A DNA stretch of 7,191 bases from positions 1 through 7,191 of the forward strand of contig JASLHL010000203.1 in assembly GCA_030152225.1 (NCBI GenBank). The letters run 5' to 3'. The translations under genes and the position numbers were made by a program. This document shows positions 1-7,058 of this stretch, piece by piece. Under the pieces are notes generated by a model, which made no database searches, had not been told where the DNA came from, and was given only the letters and a program-made list of their open reading frames with translations. The DNA comes from Flavobacterium sp. (lineage in GTDB: Bacteria > Bacteroidota > Bacteroidia > Flavobacteriales > Flavobacteriaceae). The first letter of the stretch is position 1, and each line of letters starts with the position of its first letter.

Positions 1-1
1 C

Positions 2-1762
2 GATTACTACAAAGCTGATGACGTTAAAGCGGCAATTGCAAAAATTGACTTCACTTTATCATTGTCAGATCGTGCAGATGAGACAGCGATTTTAACTAAA
101 GGTATTGCTCCAATTCCTACTTATTTAGAAGCATGGAGTGATGACTCATCAAAAGAAGGATTATTTACTATCGTTCAACCGACAATTAATCCTGTATTTG
201 ATACAAGACAACCAGAAGAGAGTTTCTTAGTATGGTCTGGCGATAATACGACTAAAGCGTATGACTTCGTTAAACAAAACTGGGAATCATCAATTTTAGC
301 AGGAACTGGAAAAACTTGGATAGACGTATTACAAAACGGTTACGTTTATAAAGGTTCTAATACAGGTTCTGCATACGCAGCTAATGTTGACGTGAATGCA
401 GTAGCAACTGCTATCGTTAACGATGCGAAAAAAGTATCTGGTGACGTAGAGTTGAAAGTTTACGAATCAACAGTAATGCGTGATGGCCGCTATGCAAATA
501 ATGCTTATTTGCAAGAATTGCCAGATCCAGTGAGTAAAGTTACTTGGGACAACTACGCTGCTATTAACCCTATTTTTGCAGAGCAATTAGGAATTGAACA
601 GCATGGTAAAATTAAAGTAGAAGCGAATGGCTATACTTTAGAATTGCCAGTAGTGTTGCAACCAGGACAAACTATGGGGACAGTTTCTGTAGCATTAGGT
701 TACGGACGTACTAACGTAGGTAAAGCTGGTGACAACGTAGGTCAGAATGCTTATCCTTTCTTAGCATTAGTAAATGGAACGATGCAAACAATTGCAAAAG
801 CTTCAGTTTCTAAAGCTTCAGGTACTTACGAATTAGCACAAACACAAACGCATAATACAATCGAAGGTCGTAACATCATTCGTGAAACTACTTTCGCTAA
901 ATACCAAAAAGATCCTAACTCAGAGTCTGGTCGTTTCGCAGATTCACACAAAACTTACGATTTGTGGAATAAATACGATCAACCAGGTCACAAATGGGTT
1001 ATGGCTATTGACTTGAACGCTTGTACAGGTTGTGGTTCATGTGTGGTTGCTTGTAGTGTAGAGAATAACGTTCCTGTAGTAGGTCGTGAAGAGGTTCGTC
1101 GTCGTCGTGAAATGCACTGGTTACGTATTGACCGTTATTACACGATTATCGAAGACGGTAAGGATTACACGAAAGAAAGAGAAATTGCTAACATTAAAGA
1201 TTTCGAAAATGTAACTGTTGTTAACCAACCAATGTTGTGTCAGCACTGTGACCACGCTCCATGTGAGACAGTATGTCCAGTATTAGCTACAGTTCACTCT
1301 TCAGAAGGTCTTAACCATATGGCTTATAACCGTTGTTTCGGTACACGTTACTGTGCGAACAACTGTCCATATAAAGTGCGTAGATTCAACTGGTTTAACT
1401 ATTGGAACGATTCACGTTTCGATAATTATTTGAACAACGAGTTTACACATTTATTATTGAACCCAGATGTTACTTCACGTTCACGTGGTGTAATGGAGAA
1501 ATGTTCAATGTGTATCCAACGTATTCAAGCTGGTAAGCTTAAAGCGAAAATTGAAAACCGTCAATTAAAAGATGGAGACGTGAAAATGGCATGTCAAGCT
1601 GCTTGTTCTGCTAATGCTATTATTTTCGGTGACGTGAATGATCCAGAATCAGAAGTGTCAAAAGCAATCCGCAATGAGCGTGTTTACTATGTATTAGAAG
1701 AAATCAACGTTCAACCGAACATTGGTTACATGACTAAGGTTAGAAACACATTTGAAGCATAA
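2..1762 (+). CDS. actB: ActB, iron-sulfur/molybdopterin-like subunit of alternative complex III (5' truncated)
   Basis: Peripheral electron-transfer subunit of the quinol-oxidising alternative complex III. The reading frame is open from base 2 to a TAA at 1760-1762, giving 586 visible codons; family members are about 1000 residues, so roughly the C-terminal half is present. The TTG at 62 lies inside this frame and is not the start. Bases 2 to about 900 encode the end of the molybdopterin-oxidoreductase-like part, including a stretch resembling the C-terminal dinucleotide-binding fold (LPDPVSKVTWDNY, then LELPVVLQPGQ). The ferredoxin-like part follows. It has CX2CX2CX3C (Cys codons 1022, 1031, 1040, 1052), CX2CX4CX3C (1238, 1247, 1262, 1274), CX5CX3C (1334, 1352, 1364), and CX2C (1502, 1511) with a later CX3C (1592, 1604). 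Three clusters have four Cys; the third motif has three, with Thr at the missing position, matching the three [4Fe-4S] plus one [3Fe-4S] of the family. The Mo-like half binds no cofactor in known ActB proteins; that half is mostly outside the window. actC follows after 29 bp. Confidence 0.95.
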   Translation, partial: DYYKADDVKAAIAKIDFTLSLSDRADETAILTKGIAPIPTYLEAWSDDSSKEGLFTIVQPTINPVFDTRQPEESFLVWSGDNTTKAYDFVKQNWESSILAGTGKTWIDVLQNGYVYKGSNTGSAYAANVDVNAVATAIVNDAKKVSGDVELKVYESTVMRDGRYANNAYLQELPDPVSKVTWDNYAAINPIFAEQLGIEQHGKIKVEANGYTLELPVVLQPGQTMGTVSVALGYGRTNVGKAGDNVGQNAYPFLALVNGTMQTIAKASVSKASGTYELAQTQTHNTIEGRNIIRETTFAKYQKDPNSESGRFADSHKTYDLWNKYDQPGHKWVMAIDLNACTGCGSCVVACSVENNVPVVGREEVRRRREMHWLRIDRYYTIIEDGKDYTKEREIANIKDFENVTVVNQPMLCQHCDHAPCETVCPVLATVHSSEGLNHMAYNRCFGTRYCANNCPYKVRRFNWFNYWNDSRFDNYLNNEFTHLLLNPDVTSRSRGVMEKCSMCIQRIQAGKLKAKIENRQLKDGDVKMACQAACSANAIIFGDVNDPESEVSKAIRNERVYYVLEEINVQPNIGYMTKVRNTFEA

Positions 1763-1791
1763 TTTTATTCTATATCTGAAATAAAACTACT

Positions 1792-3273
1792 ATGTCATCG
1801 CATAACGAATCAATATTAAGAGAACCATTAATGACCGGTAAGGACATCACGTATGCAAAAATTACGGATGATATCTTACTACCGGTTGAGAATAAACCCA
1901 ACAAAGCTTGGTGGATAGGATTTATCGTAGCCGTGTGTGGAGCTATGTTGTGGGTTGTGAGTGTTGGATACACGTTTTGGACGGGTATCGGTGCTTGGGG
2001 ACTGAATAAAACTGTAGGTTGGGCATGGGATATCACCGACTTCGTATGGTGGGTTGGTATCGGTCACGCCGGAACACTTATCTCGGCAGTATTATTACTT
2101 TTCCGTCAAAACTGGAGAAATTCAATTAACCGCTCGGCAGAGGCGATGACTATCTTCGCTGTAATCTGTGCTGCTACATACGTTGTAGCTCACATGGGTC
2201 GTCCTTGGTTAGCATACTGGATTTTCCCTCTTCCAAATCAATTTGGATCACTATGGGTTAACTTTAACTCTCCATTAGTATGGGATGCATTCGCGATCTC
2301 AACTTACTTTACAGTATCATTAGTATTCTGGTACTGTGGTTTGTTACCAGATATCGCTACTGTACGTGACCGTGCTACTGGTATTAAGCAAAAAATATAC
2401 GGTGTGTTATCAATGGGTTGGTCTGGATCAGTAAAAACTTGGCAACGTTTTGAGATTGTATCTCTAATCTTAGCGGGTATTTCTACTCCTCTAGTACTTT
2501 CTGTACACACGATTGTATCAATGGACTTTGCAACATCTGTAATCCCTGGTTGGCATACAACTATTTTCCCTCCGTACTTCGTTGCTGGAGCGATTTTCTC
2601 GGGATTTGCGATGGTACAAACGTTATTGTTAATCTTACGTAAAGTATTAAACTTTGAGAACTACATCACGATGTTCCATATTGAGTCAATGAACAAAATT
2701 ATCATGACTACAGGTTCAATCGTAGGTATCGCGTATTTAACAGAGTTGTTCATAGCTTGGTACTCAGGTTCTGAATATGAAATGTACGCGTTCGAAAACC
2801 GTATCATGGGACCATATGCTTGGGCTTACTGGGCGATGATGACATGTAACGTGATTTCACCGCAGTTGTTCTGGTTCAAAAAGATCCGTACAAGTATTGC
2901 AATTTCATGGATTTTATCGATTGTCGTAAATATTGGTATGTGGTTCGAGCGTTTTGTAATTATCGTAACTTCATTACACCGCGATTATTTACCATCATCT
3001 TGGGTAATGTTCTACCCAACATGGGTTGACGTTGGTATCTTTGTAGGATCAATTGGTTTGTTCTTTACATTATTCTTATTGTTCATTCGTTTCTTACCTA
3101 GTATCGCTATCGCAGAGGTTAAGTTATTGTTGAAAAGCTCTAGTTTACAACATAAAACTAAATTGGCTCAAGAGGGTGCATTCCCAGCGGATCAAGTTGA
3201 ATACTTTAGAGAATCATTGGAGAAATACGATTCTGTAACAGAAGAGGAAATTAAAGCAATACACATAAAATAA
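1792..3273 (+). CDS. actC: ActC, NrfD/PsrC-like quinol-binding membrane subunit of alternative complex III
   Basis: Integral membrane subunit of the NrfD/PsrC (polysulfide reductase NrfD) family, 493 residues, the usual ActC size. In ACIII it carries the menaquinol oxidation site and passes electrons to ActB. About ten hydrophobic helices can be read, at roughly residues 40-62, 82-105, 118-140, 163-185, 222-245, 259-283, 305-325, 340-362, 368-392 and 410-434, with a charged C-terminal tail. Conserved-looking polar residues within or at helix ends are His134 in VVAHMGRPW, Asp165 in PLVWDAF, and His239 and Asp245 in VHTIVSMDFA. I infer that these line the quinol site or proton path, by analogy with known ActC structures. 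The ATG at 1792 is 29 bp after actB and is followed by a hydrophilic N-terminus of about 38 residues as in homologues. No Shine-Dalgarno sequence is visible; the upstream bases are A-rich. actD starts 5 bp after the stop, which is doubled (TAATAG). Confidence 0.96.
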   Translation: MSSHNESILREPLMTGKDITYAKITDDILLPVENKPNKAWWIGFIVAVCGAMLWVVSVGYTFWTGIGAWGLNKTVGWAWDITDFVWWVGIGHAGTLISAVLLLFRQNWRNSINRSAEAMTIFAVICAATYVVAHMGRPWLAYWIFPLPNQFGSLWVNFNSPLVWDAFAISTYFTVSLVFWYCGLLPDIATVRDRATGIKQKIYGVLSMGWSGSVKTWQRFEIVSLILAGISTPLVLSVHTIVSMDFATSVIPGWHTTIFPPYFVAGAIFSGFAMVQTLLLILRKVLNFENYITMFHIESMNKIIMTTGSIVGIAYLTELFIAWYSGSEYEMYAFENRIMGPYAWAYWAMMTCNVISPQLFWFKKIRTSIAISWILSIVVNIGMWFERFVIIVTSLHRDYLPSSWVMFYPTWVDVGIFVGSIGLFFTLFLLFIRFLPSIAIAEVKLLLKSSSLQHKTKLAQEGAFPADQVEYFRESLEKYDSVTEEEIKAIHIK

Positions 3274-3278
3274 TAGCA

Positions 3279-3815
3279 ATGAGCAATACAAAATATATTT
3301 TAGGAAGTTTTGCCGATCCTGATGAAATGATGCACGGGATTGATAAATTGCAAGCTAATAACGTAAGTATTTACGACTGCTATACACCGATGCCTATTCA
3401 CGGTATTGAAGCAAAATTAGGAGTTAAACCTTCACGTCTACCAATCGCAGCATTTTGCTTTGGTGCGTTAGGTACAGTTTTGGGATTCAGTTTATTGTTT
3501 TACACAATGTCTTATGACTGGCCGATGAACGTAGGTGGTAAACCAGCTATGTCTCTTCCCAACTTTGTTCCTGTTACTTTTGAGGTTACTATTTTATTAT
3601 GTGCTTTAGGAATGGTTGCAACATTTTTCTTCCGTAATCACTTGTTCTTCGGTAGAGCACCTCGAGTAATGGACTTGAGAGCTACAGATGATAGATTTAT
3701 TATCGCTATCGATGCAAATGAAAATACAGATCATTCATTTATTGATGGTTTATTAAAAGAAGCTGGTGCAGTAGAAGTTAAATACAATGAAAGAAAATAT
3801 GTTAGTTATGAATAA
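3279..3815 (+). CDS. actD: ActD, DUF3341 membrane subunit of alternative complex III
   Basis: Small accessory membrane subunit of ACIII, 178 residues, the normal length for the DUF3341 family. The N-terminal cytoplasmic domain (about 1-53) has the typical opening [18 protein letters not shown] and the motif [16 protein letters not shown]. Two transmembrane helices follow at about 54-77 and 97-118. The connecting loop contains WPMNVGGKP and a Pro-rich turn ([11 protein letters not shown]). The C-terminal soluble part (about 120-178) has [18 protein letters not shown], common to the family. It binds no cofactor that the sequence shows; in ACIII structures it packs beside ActC and ActF. The start at 3279 is 5 bp behind actC, pointing to translational coupling. 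The 3' end overlaps actE by 8 bp or more. Confidence 0.95.
   Translation: MSNTKYILGSFADPDEMMHGIDKLQANNVSIYDCYTPMPIHGIEAKLGVKPSRLPIAAFCFGALGTVLGFSLLFYTMSYDWPMNVGGKPAMSLPNFVPVTFEVTILLCALGMVATFFFRNHLFFGRAPRVMDLRATDDRFIIAIDANENTDHSFIDGLLKEAGAVEVKYNERKYVSYE
3787..3815 (+). other. actD/actE overlap with three candidate actE start codons
   Basis: The end of actD contains three ATGs in the actE frame, at 3787, 3799 and 3808, before the actD stop at 3813-3815. Whichever is used, ribosomes terminating on actD are close to the actE start, which suggests coupled translation. The signal-peptide argument favours 3808. A purine-rich stretch (GAAAGAAAA, 3789-3797) lies 10-18 bases before 3808, but it is coding for actD and is not a convincing ribosome-binding site. 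Confidence 0.6.
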
Positions 3816-4449
3816 AAGAAGTTTTCTTAGCGCTGTATGTTTAGCTGTAGCAGTAACTGCAGTCACTACTTCTTGTAGAAATGATGATAGTATAACACGT
3901 AGTACAGGTTGGGAGTTTTCTCCTAACATGTACAATCCAATAGGATACAATCCTGATCAACCAAATGCCAATTTTAAAAATGGCTCTACGGCTCAGATTC
4001 CTCCTGCAGAAACTGTTCCTCAAGGATTTATTGATTTTGGAGCAACGTATCCAAATGGCCCTGAAGGTTATGAGAAAGCTGGAGCGGAGCTTAAGAATCC
4101 ATTAGAAGCTACAAAAGCGAATTTGGCAGAAGGTGAACACTTATATTTAGTTTACTGTGCTGTTTGTCACGGTAAGGATGGAAAAGGTGATGGCTCGATT
4201 ACAAAAGATCGTTCAGTAACGGATTCTAGAGGTACTCGTCAATTAGAGAATTTTCCTCCTCCTCCTTCATACGCAAGATCGTCAAGCTCAAACTCATCAA
4301 GAGGTGGTGCAATGGCTGATTTGTCAGGTGGAAAAATTTATCATACAATCTATTACGGACTAAATGGTATGGGTTCATACGCTTCTCAAATTAATGATGA
4401 GGAACGTTGGAAAGTGATCATGTATGTACAAGAATTACAAAAAAAATAA
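3808..4449 (+). CDS. actE: ActE, monohaem cytochrome c lipoprotein of alternative complex III
   Basis: Periplasmic, lipid-anchored c-type cytochrome subunit that helps carry electrons from ACIII towards the oxidase. From the ATG at 3808 it is 213 residues. Residues 1-22 are a lipoprotein signal peptide ([10 protein letters not shown], then an Ala/Val-rich core) ending in TTSC, with Cys23 as the likely lipidated residue. The haem-binding motif is CAVCH (Cys117, Cys120, His121) in [18 protein letters not shown]. The probable distal ligand is Met188 in [12 protein letters not shown]. Between them lie a Pro run (FPPPPSY, 149-155) and a Ser/Asn/Gly-rich loop (about 157-167). The section [13 protein letters not shown] near the mature N-terminus resembles the ActE family linker. 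In-frame ATGs at 3787 and 3799 would add 7 or 3 residues. I prefer 3808 because it gives a standard basic n-region directly before the hydrophobic core. The gene overlaps actD by 8 bp from this start, or 29 bp from 3787. Confidence 0.93.
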   Translation: MNKRSFLSAVCLAVAVTAVTTSCRNDDSITRSTGWEFSPNMYNPIGYNPDQPNANFKNGSTAQIPPAETVPQGFIDFGATYPNGPEGYEKAGAELKNPLEATKANLAEGEHLYLVYCAVCHGKDGKGDGSITKDRSVTDSRGTRQLENFPPPPSYARSSSSNSSRGGAMADLSGGKIYHTIYYGLNGMGSYASQINDEERWKVIMYVQELQKK

Positions 4450-4468
4450 TCTAACATCAATTTAATAA

Positions 4469-5695
4469 ATGGGAACTCACAATCATCATCACGATTATAA
4501 TTTTAGCGAACGCTACAACTTTGCTGGTACAGCGAAGTTAGTTAGCATACTTGCTATTGTTGCCGGAGTTGCTGTCATTGCCTATGGTCTTATGACAGGA
4601 GAAACAATGCGCACATTTGCCAATCTATTATTGATGGGATATTATTTTACTTGTGTGTGTGCTGCTGGTGCTTTCTTTGTAGGTTTACAAATGGTTACGC
4701 AATCAGCTTGGTCTGCAGGATTTATTCGTATTCCTCAGGCAATGGCAACAGTTTTACCAATCGCTTCAGTAATTTTATTAATTATTGCTGCAGGAGGTAT
4801 CTACTCACATACTTTGTATCATCACTGGACTAATCCAGCATTATTTGATCCTGCTAGTCCTGAATATGATTCATTAGTAGCTGGGAAAGAAGCTTTCTTG
4901 AACATACCTGGATTCTTTATCCGTCAGATTTTGTTCATGGGTAGCTACAGTATCTTTGCTTTTATTTTAACGAAGCTTTCATACAAAGAAGATTTAGAAG
5001 GTGGTTTAAACTCTTACAAAAAGAGCTTTAAATTATCAGCTATATTCTTAGTAGTTTTCGGTTTCACTACTCCAATCTGGTCATTTGACACAATCATGTC
5101 GTTGGAAGCTCACTGGTTCTCAACTATGTTTGGTTGGTACAATTTCGCGGCTATGTTGGTTAGTGCAATTGCAGTAATGGTAGTTATCTTAGTTTTACTT
5201 AAGAAAGCTGGATATATGGCTTGGGTTAATGAAAATCATTTACATGACTTGGGTAAATTAATGTTCGGATTCTCAATCTTCTGGACATACGTTTGGTTTT
5301 CTCAGTTCATGTTGATTTGGTATTCTAATATTCCTGAAGAAACTGTTTATTTTTATAAACGTTGGGAACCTGAATACAAGCCTTGGTTCTGGTTAAGTTT
5401 AGTAATGAACTTTTTAGCTCCTTTATTACTTTTAGTAGATAGAGATGCTAAACGTAAACTAAATATGATGTTGTTCGTAGCAATATTATTATTATGTGGA
5501 CACTGGTTAGATTACTATATTATGATTATGCCAGGTACTGTTGAGACTGAAAGAGGATTTGGAATTTTGGAAATTGGTACTGCAATTGGTTTCGCTGGAT
5601 TGTTTACATTCTTAGTGTTAAACAACCTTTCTAAACATGCTTTAGCTCCAAAAAATCATCCTTTCTTAGACGAAAGCTTGAATCATCAGTTGTAA
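4469..5695 (+). CDS. actF: ActF, second NrfD-like membrane subunit of alternative complex III
   Basis: Integral membrane subunit of ACIII, related to ActC, 408 residues, within the normal ActF range. About ten helices can be read at roughly 22-42, 52-74, 92-113, 147-168, 188-205, 222-244, 263-286, 305-324, 331-353 and 366-387. Family-typical segments include TPIWSFDTIMSLEAHWFSTM (201-220), GWYNFAA, FWTYVWFSQFMLIWYSNIPE (271-290), YKRWEPEY and GHWLDYYIMIMPGT (344-357). In ACIII this subunit is thought to contribute a proton pathway, not the quinol site; that is family knowledge and cannot be read from the sequence. The N-terminus is His-rich (GTHNHHHDY) and the C-terminus carries KNHPFLDESLNHQL, usual in Bacteroidota ActF. 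It starts 19 bp after actE with AT-rich leader sequence (TTTAATAA directly before ATG) and no Shine-Dalgarno. Confidence 0.95.
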   Translation: MGTHNHHHDYNFSERYNFAGTAKLVSILAIVAGVAVIAYGLMTGETMRTFANLLLMGYYFTCVCAAGAFFVGLQMVTQSAWSAGFIRIPQAMATVLPIASVILLIIAAGGIYSHTLYHHWTNPALFDPASPEYDSLVAGKEAFLNIPGFFIRQILFMGSYSIFAFILTKLSYKEDLEGGLNSYKKSFKLSAIFLVVFGFTTPIWSFDTIMSLEAHWFSTMFGWYNFAAMLVSAIAVMVVILVLLKKAGYMAWVNENHLHDLGKLMFGFSIFWTYVWFSQFMLIWYSNIPEETVYFYKRWEPEYKPWFWLSLVMNFLAPLLLLVDRDAKRKLNMMLFVAILLLCGHWLDYYIMIMPGTVETERGFGILEIGTAIGFAGLFTFLVLNNLSKHALAPKNHPFLDESLNHQL

Positions 5696-5731
5696 TTAAG
5701 TAGAGATCACGTTCAAACGTTTTTATAAGAA

Positions 5732-7033
5732 ATGAATTTAAAAATAAATAACAAGTTTAAATCCATAGCGGGTTTACTACTATTAATCAGTTTGTTCTTT
5801 GCAGCACCAACAATGGCTGTACAAAGTGATTCTACGGTAGTAGATACTACAGCAGCAGTCGAGCAGACTGTAGCTGTAGATTCTGCAGCAGTAGTTGAGA
5901 ATGCTGATGCCACTGTCGCTGCAACTGCAGTAGACGCAGGCGCTACTTCTGTAGCGAAAGTTGAGGAGGTAAAAACTATCGATCCTCAGGTTTACAAAAA
6001 CTTCTATTATTACGTATTATTATTCTTCGTAATCTGTACGGTTATTGCTGTTGTTGGCAAGATTCACTCAGTTTACGTATTAACACGTAAGATGAATGGT
6101 AAGTACAACCCATTATCAAATAATAATCTTCAAGCTACATTGTTCTTGATTTTCTTATTTGTGTTTTTATGGGGAGTTTATTATTCATACACTGTATGGG
6201 GAAGTTGGTCATGGCGTGATGCTGCGACAATCCACGGTAAAGAGATAGACACGATGTTTATCATTACTACGATTGTAACTACGTTAGTGTTAGTACTTAC
6301 ACACATTGTGTTATTGACATTCACGTTTGTATACCGCATGAAAGCTAAGCGTAAAGCTTACTATTATCCACACAATGATGCTATTGAGCGTATTTGGACG
6401 ATTGTTCCTGCTATCGTTTTGACAATTTTGGTATTGTTCGGTTTCTTTACTTGGAGATCAATTACGAATGTACCTGAAGAATTACAAAAATCGGCTATTC
6501 AAATTGAAGTAATGGGAGAGCAATTCCTTTGGAATGTACGTTATCCTGGAGCAGATGGTGAATTTGGTCACCGTAACTTCAAATTGACTACAGCTAGTAA
6601 TCCTTACGGTATTGATTTCAATGATAAAGCATCATGGGATGATATTCAAGGGGAGTACATCGTTATTCCGGTAAACAAGTCTGTACGTTTCCATATCCTT
6701 TCAAAAGATATTATTCACTCTTTTTATATTCCTGATTTCCGTGTTCAAATCAATGCGGTACCAGGTATGACGAACTACTTCCAGTTCACACCAACTGTTA
6801 CAACTGAAGAAATGCGCGATCGTATGAACGATCCAAACTATGACTTCATCATGTTGTGTAACAAAATTTGTGGTAGCGGTCACTGGAACATGGGTAAAAA
6901 AGTTGTCGTTGTAACTGAAGAGGAATACAAAGAATGGTTAAGCAAACAAAACAAATACTTCACTGAAGATTTGCAAAAAGAGTTTGCATCAAACGATAAA
7001 GCTGAGTCTACTAACGTAGCTTCATTAAATTAA
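5732..7033 (+). CDS. coxB: Cytochrome c oxidase subunit II (CuA subunit), aa3-type, with extended N-terminus
   Basis: CuA-bearing subunit II of a haem-copper oxidase, 433 residues, longer than the common 250-350. Residues 1-29 look like a signal peptide ending APTMA. Residues 30-80 are a low-complexity Ala/Val/Thr/Asp-rich segment. Four hydrophobic helices follow: about 91-109, 134-156, 175-201 and 221-241. The last two, with HNDAIERIWTIVPAIVL, are the standard subunit II hairpin; the first two are an extra pair. The cupredoxin domain has Trp267 in GEQFLWNVRYPG, a region for electron entry. CuA ligands are His329 (DIIHSFYIPDF), Cys376, Cys380, His384 and Met387 in CNKICGSGHWNM. A Lys replaces the Glu of the usual CSEIC. 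No CXXCH follows, so there is no fused cytochrome c domain (aa3 not caa3). It lies 36 bp after actF and 25 bp before coxA. Confidence 0.95.
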   Translation: MNLKINNKFKSIAGLLLLISLFFAAPTMAVQSDSTVVDTTAAVEQTVAVDSAAVVENADATVAATAVDAGATSVAKVEEVKTIDPQVYKNFYYYVLLFFVICTVIAVVGKIHSVYVLTRKMNGKYNPLSNNNLQATLFLIFLFVFLWGVYYSYTVWGSWSWRDAATIHGKEIDTMFIITTIVTTLVLVLTHIVLLTFTFVYRMKAKRKAYYYPHNDAIERIWTIVPAIVLTILVLFGFFTWRSITNVPEELQKSAIQIEVMGEQFLWNVRYPGADGEFGHRNFKLTTASNPYGIDFNDKASWDDIQGEYIVIPVNKSVRFHILSKDIIHSFYIPDFRVQINAVPGMTNYFQFTPTVTTEEMRDRMNDPNYDFIMLCNKICGSGHWNMGKKVVVVTEEEYKEWLSKQNKYFTEDLQKEFASNDKAESTNVASLN

Positions 7034-7058
7034 TTGTAGAAAGAATTTATAATAGAAT

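Noticed and set aside
62..64. TTG at 62 as the start of the first gene
   Set aside because: The same frame is open to base 2 and encodes plausible ActB sequence; the gene is cut by the window edge.
1770..2510. Three minus-strand reading frames inside actC
   Set aside because: All overlap a clear, full-length actC; low-information peptides without recognisable domains.
4651..4833. Plus-strand reading frame in another phase within actF
   Set aside because: Cys-rich frame shadow of helix-encoding actF sequence; no independent start context.
5709..5726. Small inverted repeat ACGTT-CA-AACGT followed by a T-run between actF and coxB, as a possible terminator
   Set aside because: The stem is five pairs at most with a two-base loop and little G+C, so it would not fold into a stable terminator hairpin; coxB also fits the same operon.
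5713..5913. Antisense reading frame opposite the start of coxB
   Set aside because: It mirrors the repetitive Ala/Val/Thr codons of the coxB leader; no family resemblance and no promoter or start context.
5972..7033. CoxB as a nitrous-oxide reductase or alternative quinol-oxidase subunit II
   Set aside because: The complete CuA ligand set and helical hairpin fit subunit II of a cytochrome c oxidase, and coxA follows directly. Quinol oxidase subunit II lacks these CuA ligands.
7048..7053. TATAAT before coxA as a promoter -10 element
   Set aside because: It lies 5 bases before the ATG, has no matching -35 element, and the Bacteroidota consensus is different (TAnnTTTG). It is expected by chance in AT-rich sequence.
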